Below are positions 11,473 through 21,174 of a DNA stretch of 64,000 nt, one piece after another; position 1 is the stretch's first letter; each line of letters starts with the position of its first letter. Both the position numbers and the translations under genes were made by a program. Origin of the DNA: Persicaria tinctoria (taxonomy: Eukaryota > Streptophyta > Magnoliopsida > Caryophyllales > Polygonaceae); assembly GCA_037127255.1 (NCBI GenBank), contig JBANSL010000001.1, positions 32,576,001 to 32,640,000 of the forward strand. Reading direction: 5' to 3'. The notes under the pieces are model-generated. The model was not told the DNA's origin. It ran no database searches and was given only the letters and a program-made list of their open reading frames with translations.

Positions 11473-11630
11473 TCGAACTCGAGTAACAATCCTCTATATC
11501 GACTAAGGGGGTCGACAACAGAAACTCATAAACGAAAGCAGACAACTCGATGTAGACAAGTTTGTACTCGATATCGAGTAGAGGCTACTCTGTATCGACC
11601 AAAAACTCCTCTGTATCGACTAGCAAGACA
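11473..11630. repeat. TCGA-N2-TCGA motif cluster, downstream side of LTR-B left
   Basis: Pair TCGAACTCGA (11473) and TCTATATCGA (11493) at 20 bp, then a triplet near 11567-11620 at 21-bp steps. In the triplet two members read TCTGTATCGA, a change expected from loss of one CpG. Confidence 0.8.
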
Positions 11631-12248
11631 AAACTGTAAATCGCAGATTCGGACCCAAACTCGGAAATTTGACAGAAATAAACTCAATATCCTAAAAGAA
11701 TTCCAAAGCCAGGGTATCAACACCACAACGATAACCATGCAATGTAATACATAAAGGCATAAAAGATCATGCTTTCCATCAAAATAACTTTCGTTACTAA
11801 CAAATAGGCATATAGAGGCTTTCGCATAAACCCTAATTGTTACTAACCCTTTTCACATAATTAATCCAAGTTGCATTAAGATCACTTTCACTTCAATAAT
11901 ACAAACAAGGATCACCTTCAACTCTCGTAAAAGAATCATGCTCATAGGGATAGAAGACGAGTTGCACAAAAAGATCTAACCTTTACCGCATCACCTCACA
12001 TAGCCACCGTCGGGCTCACCCCAGCCCCAGAAGTAGGTGGACTACTCACGCCTCATCGCAATCGCAGACATTGATGTATGAAAAGAACTAAATTGCATTA
12101 AAACTAAATTCAAAGCCTTTACAATCCCAGCAATCCAACTTTCGATGAATGCCAAAACCCTAAAAACTTTAGAACTCCTAAACTGTCTCTATGGAACTAC
12201 TTCTCTAGCTTGTGAATTGAATGAATAAAAACCAGCCCCTAGGGCTTT

Positions 12249-12256
12249 ATTTATAG
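12249..12256 (-). promoter_or_regulatory. TATA box of LTR-B left
   Basis: TATAAATA on the minus strand, in the same context as in the other LTR copies. Confidence 0.6.
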
Positions 12257-12513
12257 GCTTCTAATCCTCGCTATCCAAGGATAGAATCATCATCTCTATA
12301 TCTAAAGGCTTAAAAGATAAATAAAAGCAATAAAGGAATTTAATCTAAAAGGAAAAGATAAATCTAAACTAGGTAAGTCTTCTTGATGTTGATAGATCTC
12401 CCTTCCATGGATAGATGATGATAGATCTCGGCCCACTCGACATCCTTCGTGCCCAAGGAATCCCAGCTCTACTCGGACTGCTCAAACCGAGTAACGCGGC
12501 TCGACATGTCTAC

Positions 12514-12865
12514 TCGATATCGACCACGGCTACTCGATATCGAGTACCAGGGTTCGTCGACTTGGTCTGGCTGGGTGACTCTGCTCGACAAGGCTCGGAG
12601 GTCTGGTCGATATCGACCACGGCTACTCTGTATCGAGTAGAGGTGGTCTGCGTCTTCGTCCTCGCCTTCTTGGCTTGGCACAGCTCGTCGACTCCGGACA
12701 TGGCTCCGAAGTGTGGTCGATCTCGACTAGAGGTACTCGAGATCGAGTAAGGTTCCGGAGTCGGGTTGTCTCTGACTCAGTGTCCTCGATCAGCTCTGCT
12801 CGACCAGGTGTGCTCGACCAGCACTCGTCGAGATCGAGTACGGTGTACTCAAGATCGAGTAGAGT
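12514..12865. repeat. TCGA-N2-TCGA motif cluster, upstream side of LTR-B left
   Basis: Pairs start at 12514/12534 (20 bp), near 12608/12628 (20 bp), near 12718/12738 (20 bp) and near 12829/12850 (21 bp). The central dinucleotides vary (TA, TC, GA), while TCGA arms are mostly kept. Confidence 0.85.
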
Positions 12866-13243
12866 TCTCTCAGCTTTCTGCTCTGTTCTTGAAACGCATT
12901 TTCCCGAGTCCTCGTTCGTGGGATTGACGCATATGATCATGCGTTGGAAAGCTCTTTTCGAGGGCTACAACTTTCATGAGGACATCAAAGCTTGATTCAG
13001 AACAAAGAATGGTGAAAAATGGCCTTTTCTCCAGTTGCACCATTCTTAGCTTCTCCATGAGTTTCCTTTAAGCTCCAAAGTGCGTTCGATTTCTGCCAAA
13101 TATAACAAAAATTTGTGTAGACCTCCATATATTTCAAATAAGTGTAAACTACACAAATTCTGTATTGTTCTAACCCAAATGCATTCAATGTATGCAGAAA
13201 TCGATATAAAAGTAAGTGTAAAACATGGCAAATTAGGCTCACA

Positions 13244-13256
13244 ACACCCCATACTT
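13244..13256 (-). promoter_or_regulatory. Polypurine tract of gypsy element 1
   Basis: On the minus strand AGTATGGGGTGT directly precedes the LTR start TGTGAGCC. This is where plus-strand DNA synthesis is expected to be primed. Element 2 has the same tract before 61171. Confidence 0.65.
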
Positions 13257-14732
13257 AAGCTTGCTTGTCCTCAAGCAATACTTTTAATTGTCATCCAGGG
13301 GAAGAAATCAAAACTCTCAACATATTAGATTCATTGCCATATAACCCTGCAATCAATTACCGTCCTCGAAAAGGTACTTATATCACAGATCCATGCATGT
13401 GCAATTATACAAAAGCAACATCTACCCACAAAAGGAGGCTTACACCAAAAAAACAATTTATGTGACAAAGCAACAATAATCAAGATGGCTTTAATTTAAG
13501 CTCAAATAAGGAGTAGAATTGGTAAAAGGCTAAAGGGTGGTTAATTTTTGGCAATGTGGTGCTTTTGATCCGGGGAAATGGAGTATTTCCAAACTGAATT
13601 TCCACATTCCTTCTCCATAAGATTCATCACCTTTCATAATGCTTTTTCTCAATAATAATGTTTTTACCTCTCTAACCTCAGCACTGCCTTCTCGCGAGTC
13701 GCAAACATGGGTGTTATGAATGGCCCCGGATACTTAGTGCTTTGGACTCCTCACAATGTGTCCCATCTCTCCAAACTATTATCTCATAGAGCAGGGTCAA
13801 TCTACCTTTATCTCCTGAGGTGATTGGATTTTCTTTCACTCATTAAATTTTCCATATATTTCAAATAATTTCCTTCCAAACTCCAATAATGATAATTAAC
13901 AACATAAACACCATATGATAATCTCTATAATGTAACATCATTCTCAACATAATCCCCGGATAAGGTAAAGAATGGAAAATATTTAGATCATGTGGAGCAA
14001 TATATGAAATAAGGCATATTATGGCTTTTTTTTGTGATGCATAAGCATAGGTAAGGCTAGGATATACACAATGAGCATTATATGGAACTATAAAGTCCTC
14101 CATCATCTTATCATGCAATATGTCAAAAGCAACTTCAAATTTTACCTCATTTCATGGTTTTCAATAAATAATGCACTTCGTTGTGACTTCCCTTTACTAG
14201 GCAATTTCATGCTATATCTCTAACGAATCCAATTTTGCATCGTCGAGTTCAATAAAGCTTCCATGACATTATTTCAAAATTTTCAATGGGGGTCATTTTT
14301 ATAAACTTTGGAAAACATGTATATAAGCACATAAATTAATAATGAATTCCAAAATAGCCATGTATAAGCAATTCAAGAAATAAACTCTAAATATGCACAA
14401 ACAATGTCAAATAAAGCCAAATATGCATAAAGTAAGCCCTTCTCCCACCCCATACTTAAACATTATAGTGTCCTCACTGTATAAAAACAAGGGTAAAGAA
14501 AGGAACTCACTAGACAGGTGTGCAGGACCTCTAAATATCGAGTTAAAATGCCTGAGTCGAGTCCGTTTTTAGCTTGAATCTATCCATGGACCTGAAAAGT
14601 GTAGAAGACATATACCCACAATAGAAAAACTAAAAGTTCCAAAAACAAAAACAAACAATGTCCAAAAAGTCCTAAAAAGTTTATGTACATGCTCTAGATT
14701 TTATAGTCGCTGGGCCGACTTTCCATTTATGC
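13257..14732. other. 3' non-coding internal region of gypsy element 1
   Basis: About 1.5 kb without an open frame lies between the coding region and the 3' LTR. It contains CTTGCTTGTCCTCAAGCAA near 13260 and two copies of CACCCCATACTTAA (about 13245 and 14445). The same region occurs in element 2 (61172-62649) at high similarity, including the GCGAGTCGCAAACATGGGTG block. Confidence 0.7.
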
Positions 14733-15410
14733 TCAAGGTGGCATCTGCAGGGCCCATGTAGCCTGGGCCTCAAATAAGACTCCATTCTTGTCCATCAGCT
14801 GTAATCCTCCAGAATGGATCTTGTTCACCACGAAAGGCCCCATCCGCTTCTTGTTGAATTTGTTGGGGAACCAATGATCTTTTGATTTAGAGACATATAG
14901 CTTGTCTCCAACTTCATACTCCTTGGGCTCATCATTGGATATCCTGCATAATCGAACATACCAAGGCAAACCTCTCCCATGTATAGATAAATCTTTGATG
15001 GAAATAGGAGAAGAAAGATTCATACCTTGGCTTACCTTTGCAGAGACGGAATCAGAAACCACGGTATTTGGTCGATCTCGACTAGGGTTAGTCGATCTCG
15101 ATGAGGTTTCACGTCCTGGTGGTGGCCTGCTCGAGGATGTAGAAGCTGGCGAAGTCGAGGGCTGGTCGACATCGAGTACACTACTCGATCTCGAGTAGGG
15201 TCCTGTTCCTGGTGGCTGCAGCATCGAGGAAGAAGGATCTGGTGGAGCCGGGTGGTGGTCGATCTCGACAAGCCTGGTCGAGATCGAGAAGCCTGGTTCG
15301 TCTAGTGGTTTCTGTGTCGAGGAAGACGGCGCTGGGAAAACAGGGTCGTGGTCGACATCGACTAGTCTGGTCGAGATCGAGGACGAATTTGGCTCCGGTG
15401 TCGTCAGTGT
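14733..15410 (-). pseudogene. Gypsy element 1: Ser/Asp-rich linker and integrase-like C-terminus
   Basis: The frame from 15224 to 14733 begins with a Ser/Pro/Arg-rich linker made by TCGA-N2-TCGA motifs. It then reads SIKDLSIHGRGLPWYVRLCR, EYEVGDKLYVSKSKDHWFPN, KRMGPFVVNKIHSGGLQLMD and a short tail. The VGDKLYVS..NKFNKKRMGPFVV..G pattern resembles the small C-terminal domain behind the integrase core of gypsy elements (established family knowledge; the match is by eye). No core with catalytic D,D,E is present. A stop at 15411 separates it from the protease frame in this copy; in element 2 the two are in one frame. Confidence 0.7.
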
Positions 15411-15590
15411 CTAGGAAGGCAAAGTTGAGTCAGCAGAGGGGTAGTCAACATCGAGTAGCATGGTCGATGTCGAGGAGGATTCTGGCTCTTCGGTGTTGCT
15501 GCTCGACGATGCTGGTGCTGGTGGAGGTTTCTGTTTTTGGTCGAGGTCGACTAGGTTTCTCGATGTCGAGGAGCCTTGGTCGATCTTGAC
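15065..15590. repeat. TCGA-N2-TCGA motif array in the coding linker
   Basis: Six motif pairs lie about 15068, 15165, 15259, 15351, 15450 and 15540. The spacing inside a pair is 19 or 20 bp, which is not a multiple of three, so the two members of a pair are read in different codon frames. Confidence 0.82.
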
Positions 15591-16397
15591 CCCATACTTG
15601 GTTCCTGTCAAGGCATCCGAAAAATAATTAATCCATAACGACTTACCTTGGTCTGTGTCGATTGGATTCTCCGTGTTTTCCTTTAGGATTGCCATGATCT
15701 CCTCCACCTGGGCCTCCATGTCCCTCTTTTCCAGCTCCTTAGGGGTCATATTTCTGACCTTGGGTTCCCCGCAGGTGATGTAGCCAGCTGAGATAGATTT
15801 GACCTCTTCCATTGGACCTGTATGCCTTTTAGTTTTATTAAATGAATACTCAATTACCTCATCGCTGATGTTGAAGGTGAGCACTCCTTTCCTTACGCTT
15901 ATGTTGGCGTCCACCGTCGCCGAGAATGGTCTTCCTAAAATAATTGGACAAGCAGTATCTTCTTGCATATCAACAACTAAGAAATCAGCAGGGGCAAAGA
16001 ATTTATCTACTTGTACTGGCACATTGTTCACCATGCCTGTTGGGATGACCACAGTGTTGTTGGCCATGTAAAGTCTAGCATCCAGAGGCTCTAGGGCACC
16101 TATCTTAATCTTGGACCAAATTGTTAAAGGCATTTTACTTACACTAGCTCCAAGATCACATAAGGCATTAATTTTGTATGGACCAAATCCAATAGTTATA
16201 GCAAACTTACCTGGATCCGGCCTCTTCTCCAGTATGTCCAAATGGCTGCACTCCTCTGTGATTTCAGCCATTGATCGCTTTTTGCTCAGAATCTCCTTCA
16301 GGAACTTGACATAGGATGGCATTTCATTAAGAGCTTCTGTGAAGGGGATGGTGACGTTGAGCTTCTGAAGCATCTTGATGAAGCGCTGAAATTTCAT
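15411..16397 (-). pseudogene. Gypsy element 1: aspartic protease region
   Basis: The 328-codon frame starts with KFQRFIKMLQKLNVTIPFTE and SYVKFLKEILSKKR, the gag-protease junction typical of Athila/Tat elements. It contains the protease active site NALCDLGASVSKMP, in which DLGA replaces DTGA/DSGA as is usual in Athila. CPIILGRPF is the second conserved protease block, followed by ISDEVIEYSFN. The protease would process the Gag polyprotein. The C-terminal 70 codons are the Ser/Asp-rich linker. The preceding gag frame ends at 16625 in another frame. Confidence 0.88.
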
Positions 16398-16479
16398 TTC
16401 TACCGGGTCCTTTGGAGATTTTGTGGGGAAAGGCAGCTTCTTTTTCTGAGCCAGAACAGACGTTGGAGGTGTTGCATCT

Positions 16480-16660
16480 TTGTCGACTTCGACTAGGGGC
16501 TCCTCGACATCGACTACACCCTTGTCGATCTCGACCAGATTTGGTGATGTCGAGTTGTTGTATGGTGCAGACGTGGGTTTCTAAAGTTTCTCATCGAGAT
16601 CGAGTAGGCCCTCCTCGAGATCGACTAGGCCCTGGTCGATGTCGAGTTGCTGGTCATCGT
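16480..16660. repeat. TCGA-N2-TCGA motif array between gag and protease
   Basis: Two triplets with 21-bp steps: TCGACTTCGA, TCGACATCGA, TCGATCTCGA from about 16483, and TCGAGATCGA, TCGAGATCGA, TCGATGTCGA from about 16593. Confidence 0.82.
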
Positions 16661-18165
16661 TGTTCTGCTACTTTCCGACCTCTGATCTTGCAATTGATGG
16701 CCGCTTCTGAGTTTTACAGCAGCGATGTGTCCAGTCTTTCCCTTGGGATTTGGTTCTGAAGATCCAGGGAGCGCACCTGACTGTCTGGGGATTCCCGCTG
16801 CTAGTTGACCAATCTGTGTATCAACTGATTTTCTCCATATATAAATTTCCCCAAGCCTAGAGTTGGCACCTTGCATCTGAGTATAGACGGAGTTGAAGGA
16901 CTGCCTAGTTTCTGAGTGGTTCCTCCGTATTTCCTCCAGGACTGTCTGTATATCATCCTTTTTCTGGTCCCTTTCCGGATGTCCTGGAGCTCTATAGGGT
17001 GGGGGGTTCCTAGGGACAACTTGGTTCCATTGTGGTTGCTGAAACCTTTGGTCCCCCATATAGCGATTGGGACCCCCTGCGTAAGCTACCTCCTCTTGGT
17101 GCTCAGCCAGCTTGACTTGCTCTGTGTGTGGGCACTCAAGAGTGGTGTGCCTTTGTGATCCGCATTCAATACAAGGCTGGTTGACAGAGAAATACTTTAC
17201 TTGTTTGAGGAGCTTCTTATTCTGGTCTCTGTAGTACTGCTCCATAACATCAGGATCAATCTCCTTAGGAGGCTCATAGAGGGGCATGGATGGTGCTGGC
17301 CTAGCGTATGGGCTCTCTTCATAAGTTGCAGTAGACCCATACTTGTTGTGGTAGTTGGTGAGTTTCTGCAGCACACCCCATGCGTCACTCGGCGGCATTG
17401 TCAGATACTCATAGCGAGTATAATGGTTGATTATGTCCTAGTGACTTGGTCAAGAGAGTTGAAGAAGATCTCCTGAATGACGTAGGGTGGATGTCCATGA
17501 GTAGGGCAAGATCGCAGAAGTTCCTTGTAGCGCTCTCATGCCTTTGCCAGCGGTTCCCCTTGCTTCTGTTTGAAGGCGGTGATTTTCTGGCGGAGATGTG
17601 CTGTTTTGGCGGGTGGGAAGAATTTGTTCATAAACTCTTGCTCTACTTGGGCCCAGGTTTTGAGTGATCTTGCTTTTAGCCCTTCAAGCCATTTCAGTGC
17701 AGGCCCAGCGAGAGACCAGCGGAAAGATTTCATCTTGACATATTCCAGGGTTGTACCTTCAGCAAGAGTACGGCACATGTCAGAAAAGTTTGTAATATGT
17801 TCAAGAGGACACTCATTAAATCTACCATAGAAGGCATTATTTTTAAGCTCTATAAGAAATTGAGTGCGAATTTCAAAAGAGTTATCAGGGATAAGAATCG
17901 CCGATTCAGGCACGACGAGAGTTGGGTGCATGTAGTCCTCTGTCGTGGTTGGGTATTGGGCAAGCTCAGCCTGTGCTTGTTCCCTTGCTGCTTTATCAGC
18001 GGCGATAGCATCATCTTTAGCGGCCAATTCCCTGGTAAGCCTAGCGATCAGCTGTTCCTGTGTCTCCGCAGCTGCCATGGCTCTTTGCAGTTTAGCTCTG
18101 ATGTGTAGAAGGCGCTCTGGTTCGTCTAAGCCGTCAAACTCAGGTGGTTGACCAGAACGGCGCAT
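16625..18165 (-). pseudogene. Gypsy element 1: Gag
   Basis: The frame from 18165 has a coiled-coil-like stretch (RELAAKDDAIAADKAAREQA). It then reads FEIRTQFLIELKNNAFYGRF, PLEHITNFSDMCRTL, FRWSLAGPALKWLEGL and the block around FMNKFFPPAKTAHLRQKITAF, the retrotransposon gag core. A TGA after EPLAKA stands where the family has ERYKELL preceded by Trp, so it is a simple nonsense change. A second change of frame lies near 17440. The last part (16625-17398) has a Cys-x2-Cys..His..Cys-like CIECGSQRHTTLEC knuckle, which binds RNA. Gag would form the particle shell. This copy is broken. Confidence 0.88.
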
Positions 18166-18227
18166 ACACCTGTAAATTAACTCAAAGAAAAAGTGAGAAC
18201 TGACTACCTAAAGCGCGATTGATAGCT

Positions 18228-18245
18228 TCCCCGGCAACGGCGCCA
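18228..18245 (-). promoter_or_regulatory. Primer binding site, tRNA-Asp type
   Basis: On the minus strand TGGCGCCGTTGCCGGGGA lies six bases inside the 5' LTR. It is complementary to the 3' end of plant tRNA-Asp and is the usual primer site of Athila/Tat elements. Confidence 0.88.
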
Positions 18246-18554
18246 ATTTGGTGTGAGGAGGAAATCGAGTATGAAATATAACAAAATAGATCAAACCAGA
18301 TTCAGGCCCATGCAAATAAATACAAGACTCCTCCAATGCAGTAATGGGAAGTCAGGATCGAATCCACGAGGAAGCGTGTCAGCAGATCTCAGGTAGCTGT
18401 AAATCTCACAGACAAAGCAGCAGAAAGACAACAGCACAGAAACAAAGGGGCAGAAACAGAAATAAAACCGAAAAGAACAAACAAAAGCAAAGATCAAAAC
18501 GAAAACAGAAAAGGCAAAGCAAAGCAGAAACAAAAGCGAGGACACAGAAGCTAC

Positions 18555-18712
18555 TCGATCTCGAGTAACAATCCTCTATATCGACTAAGGAGGTCGACAA
18601 CAGAAACTCAGAAACGAAAGCAGACAACTCGATGTAGACAAGTTCGTACTCGATATCGAGTAGAGGCTACTCTGTATCGACCAAAAACTCCTCTGTATCG
18701 ACTAGCAAGACA
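18555..18712. repeat. TCGA-N2-TCGA motif cluster, downstream side of LTR-B right
   Basis: Same sites as in LTR-B left. The first motif reads TCGATCTCGA here against TCGAACTCGA there. Confidence 0.8.
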
Positions 18713-19329
18713 AAACTATAAATCGCAGATTTGAACCCAAACTCAGAAATTTGACAGAAATAAACTCAATATGCTAAAAGACTTCCAAAGCCAGGGTATC
18801 AACACCACAACGATAACCATGCAAAGTAATACATAAAGGCATAAAAGATCATGCTTTCCATCAAAATAACTTTCGTTACTAACAAATAGGCATATAGAGG
18901 CTTTCGCATAAACCCTAATTGTTACTAACCCTTTTCACATAATTAATCCAAGTTGCATTAAGATCACTTTCGCTTCAATAATACAAACAAGGATCACCTT
19001 CAACTCTCGCAAAAGAATCATGCTCATAGGGATAGAAGACGAATTGCACAAAAAGATCTGACCTTTACCGCATCACCTCACATAGCCACCGTCGGGCTCA
19101 CCCCAGCCCCAGAAGTAGGTGGACTACTCACGCCTCATCGCAATCGCAGACATTGATGTATGAAAAGAACTAAATTGCATTAAAACTAAATTCAAAGCCT
19201 TTACAATCCCGGCAATCCCACTTTCGATGAATGCCAAAACCCTAAAAACTTTAGAACTCCTAAACTGTCTCTATGGAACTACTTCTCTAGCTTGTGAATT
19301 GAATGAATAAAAACCAGCCCCTAGGGCTT

Positions 19330-19337
19330 TATTTATA
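19330..19337 (-). promoter_or_regulatory. TATA box of LTR-B right (promoter of element 1)
   Basis: TATAAATA on the minus strand, in the LTR that would drive transcription of the element. Confidence 0.6.
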
Positions 19338-19595
19338 GGCTTCTAATCCTCGCTATCCAAGGATAGAATCATCATCTCTATATCTAAAGGCTTAAAAGAT
19401 AAATAAAAGCATTAAAGGAATTTAATCTAAAAGGAAAAGATAAATCTAAACTAGGTAAGTCTTCTTCATGTTGATAGATCTCCCTTCCATGGATAGATGA
19501 TGATAGATCTCGGCCCACCCGACATCCTTCGTGCCCAAGGAATCCCAGCTCTACTCGGACTGCTCAAACCGAGTAACGCGGCTCGACATGTCTAC

Positions 19596-19945
19596 TCGAT
19601 ATCGACCACGGCTACTCGATATCGAGTACCAGGGTTCGTCGACTTGGTCTGGCTGGGTGACTCTGCTCGACAAGGCTCGGAGGTCAGGTCAATATCGACC
19701 ACGGCTACACTGTATCGAGTAGAGGTGGTCTGCGTCTTCGTCCTCGCCTTCTTGGCTTGGCACAGCTCGTCGACTCCGGACATGGCTCTGAAGTGTGGTC
19801 GATCTCGACTAGAGGTACTCGAGATCGAGTAAGGTTCCGGACTCGAGTTGTCTCTGACTCAGTGTCCTCGATCAGCTCTTCTCGACCAGGTGTGCTCGAC
19901 CAGCACTCGTCGAGATCGAGTACGGTGTACTCGAGATCGAGTAGA
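19596..19945. repeat. TCGA-N2-TCGA motif cluster, upstream side of LTR-B right
   Basis: Pairs at the same 20-21 bp spacing as in the left LTR. One member reads TCAATATCGA, and another TACACTGTATCGA, showing scattered decay. Confidence 0.82.
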
Positions 19946-20325
19946 GTTCTCTCCGCTTTTTGCTCTGTTCTTGAAACGCACTTTTCCGAGTCCTCGTTCG
20001 TCGGATTGACGCATATGACCATGCGTTGGAAAGCTCTTTTCGAGGGCTACAACTTTCATGAAGACATCAAAGCTTGATTCAGAACGAGGTATGGTGAAAA
20101 ATGGCATTTTATCCAGCTGCACCATTCTTAGCTTCTCCATGAGTTTCCTTTAAGCTCCAAAGTGCGTCCGATTTCTCCCAAATATAACAAAAACTTGTGT
20201 AGACCTCCATATATTGCAAATAAGCGTAAACTACACAGATTCTGTATTGTTCTAACCCAAATGCATGCAATGTATGCAGAAATCGATATAAAAGTAAGTG
20301 TAAAACATGGCAAATTAGGCTCACA

Positions 20326-21087
20326 ATAGTGTCCCAACCTACAGTGCCACAACTCAGCACTATCCAGATGCAACTGGATATTATTAGAAAAAACAGGTTT
20401 ACTACATTAAGAATTAACAGCTTTGGTATTCAAATGAAGAGCCAAATCAGAATGCTCCATGTCTACAAGATACAAGCCTTGAGCTTCATGACCAAGGACC
20501 AACTGATCTTTCATCGAACGGCCCTGAATAAAGCATTTGGTTGGTGTGAAAAGAACATTAAAATGAAGTTATGTTGTCAATTTGCTAATTGAAAGCAAGT
20601 TGAATTGGAAAAGAGGAACATATAAGACATTTGTAAGGTAAATGGTAGGTGACAGTTGAATGCAACCAGTGTGAGTGATAGGAACTCGATTGCCATTAGG
20701 CATGGTAATGAAACAAGGTTCAATGACAGGTTTGATGTTTTGAAGAAAGGTAAAGTATAGGGTAATGTGGTCGGTTCCTCCACTATCTAGGATCCAATTT
20801 GAATTAAGTCTAGAAGAATTAAAACAATAACATATACATGCAAAAGTAGTATTGGCAAAGACCTCCCTTCCTTCCATTTTCTCTTCACTTTTGTATTTGC
20901 TGAGTAGTGAAAACATCTCTTGACATTGAGCACTAGTAAAGGTGTTTGGTGGAGAAGAATTGCCTGCAGTTGAATCTGATGATGCATTATGTGCTTGTCC
21001 TCTTGAATCATTTGAAGGTGGATATCCGTGATTCTTGTAACATATGTCAATAGTGTGATTTGTGAATCCACAATAATAACACATCAT
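20326..21087 (-). pseudogene. Copia zinc knuckle, protease and GAG_pre-integrase
   Basis: The frame from 21087 starts CYYCGFTNHTIDICYKNHGY, the Gag zinc knuckle. It continues to NWILDSGGTDHIT, the copia protease active site (DSGATDH with Ala changed to Gly), then ITHTGCIQLSPTIYLTNVLY and QFNLLSISKL. In another frame LDSAELWHCRLGHY marks the GAG_pre-integrase domain, cut at 20326 by the gypsy insertion. Confidence 0.88.
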
Positions 21088-21174
21088 GCCACCTCATCTT
21101 CCTCTTCCAGAATTCCAAGATCCTCTACCATAATTGTTGTTGTAATCCCCTCGTCCTCTACCATAATTGATGTC

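Larger units (their letters stand above)
11174..13243 (-). repeat. 3' LTR of gypsy element 1 (LTR-B left)
   Basis: It starts TGTGCGGAGGAAATC and ends GGCTCACA in plus-strand reading. The inverted ends are TGTG..CACA. A TATA box lies at 12249-12256 (minus strand), and motif clusters lie at 11473-11630 and 12514-12865. The purine tract TATGGGGTGT abuts the right side, so this is the 3' LTR of a minus-strand element. Confidence 0.9.
11174..20325 (-). mobile_element. Athila-like Ty3/gypsy element 1, non-autonomous (gag-protease only)
   Basis: Two LTRs (11174-13243 and 18252-20325, 2070 and 2074 bp, about 97-98% alike by eye) flank a 5-kb internal region. The primer site matches the tRNA-Asp 3' end, and gag and an aspartic protease are present. 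Reverse transcriptase, RNase H and integrase core are absent; after the protease comes a Ser/Asp-rich linker and a short integrase-like C-terminus. The tRNA-Asp primer and the CDLGAS protease motif are features known from Athila-type elements. The same layout occurs in element 2 at the window's right end, so it is a family trait. The flanks TCTGT and ATAGT do not form a clear target duplication. Confidence 0.88.
18252..20325 (-). repeat. 5' LTR of gypsy element 1 (LTR-B right)
   Basis: It runs TGTGAGGAGGAAATCG to GGCTCACA, 2074 bp, and aligns over its whole length with 11174-13243 with few differences. A TATA box lies at 19330-19337 (minus strand). Motif clusters lie at 18555-18712 and 19596-19945. 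It adjoins the copia GAG_pre-integrase sequence on the right. Confidence 0.9.

Noticed and set aside
11266..11754. Lys/Gln-rich 162-codon plus-strand frame in LTR-B
   Set aside because: It runs antisense to the element over an A-rich block and is not kept in the other LTR copies.
12415..12750. Overlapping frames on both strands with TRYR and VDIE/VEID repeats in LTR-B (also 19497-19832 and 9434-9915)
   Set aside because: The near-palindromic motif yields similar peptides on both strands. These are shadows of the DNA motif in LTR sequence, not proteins.
11169..20330. 5-bp target duplication for gypsy element 1 (TCTGT / ATAGT)
   Set aside because: Only two of five bases agree; shifting the ends by a few bases does not improve the match, so no duplication is claimed.
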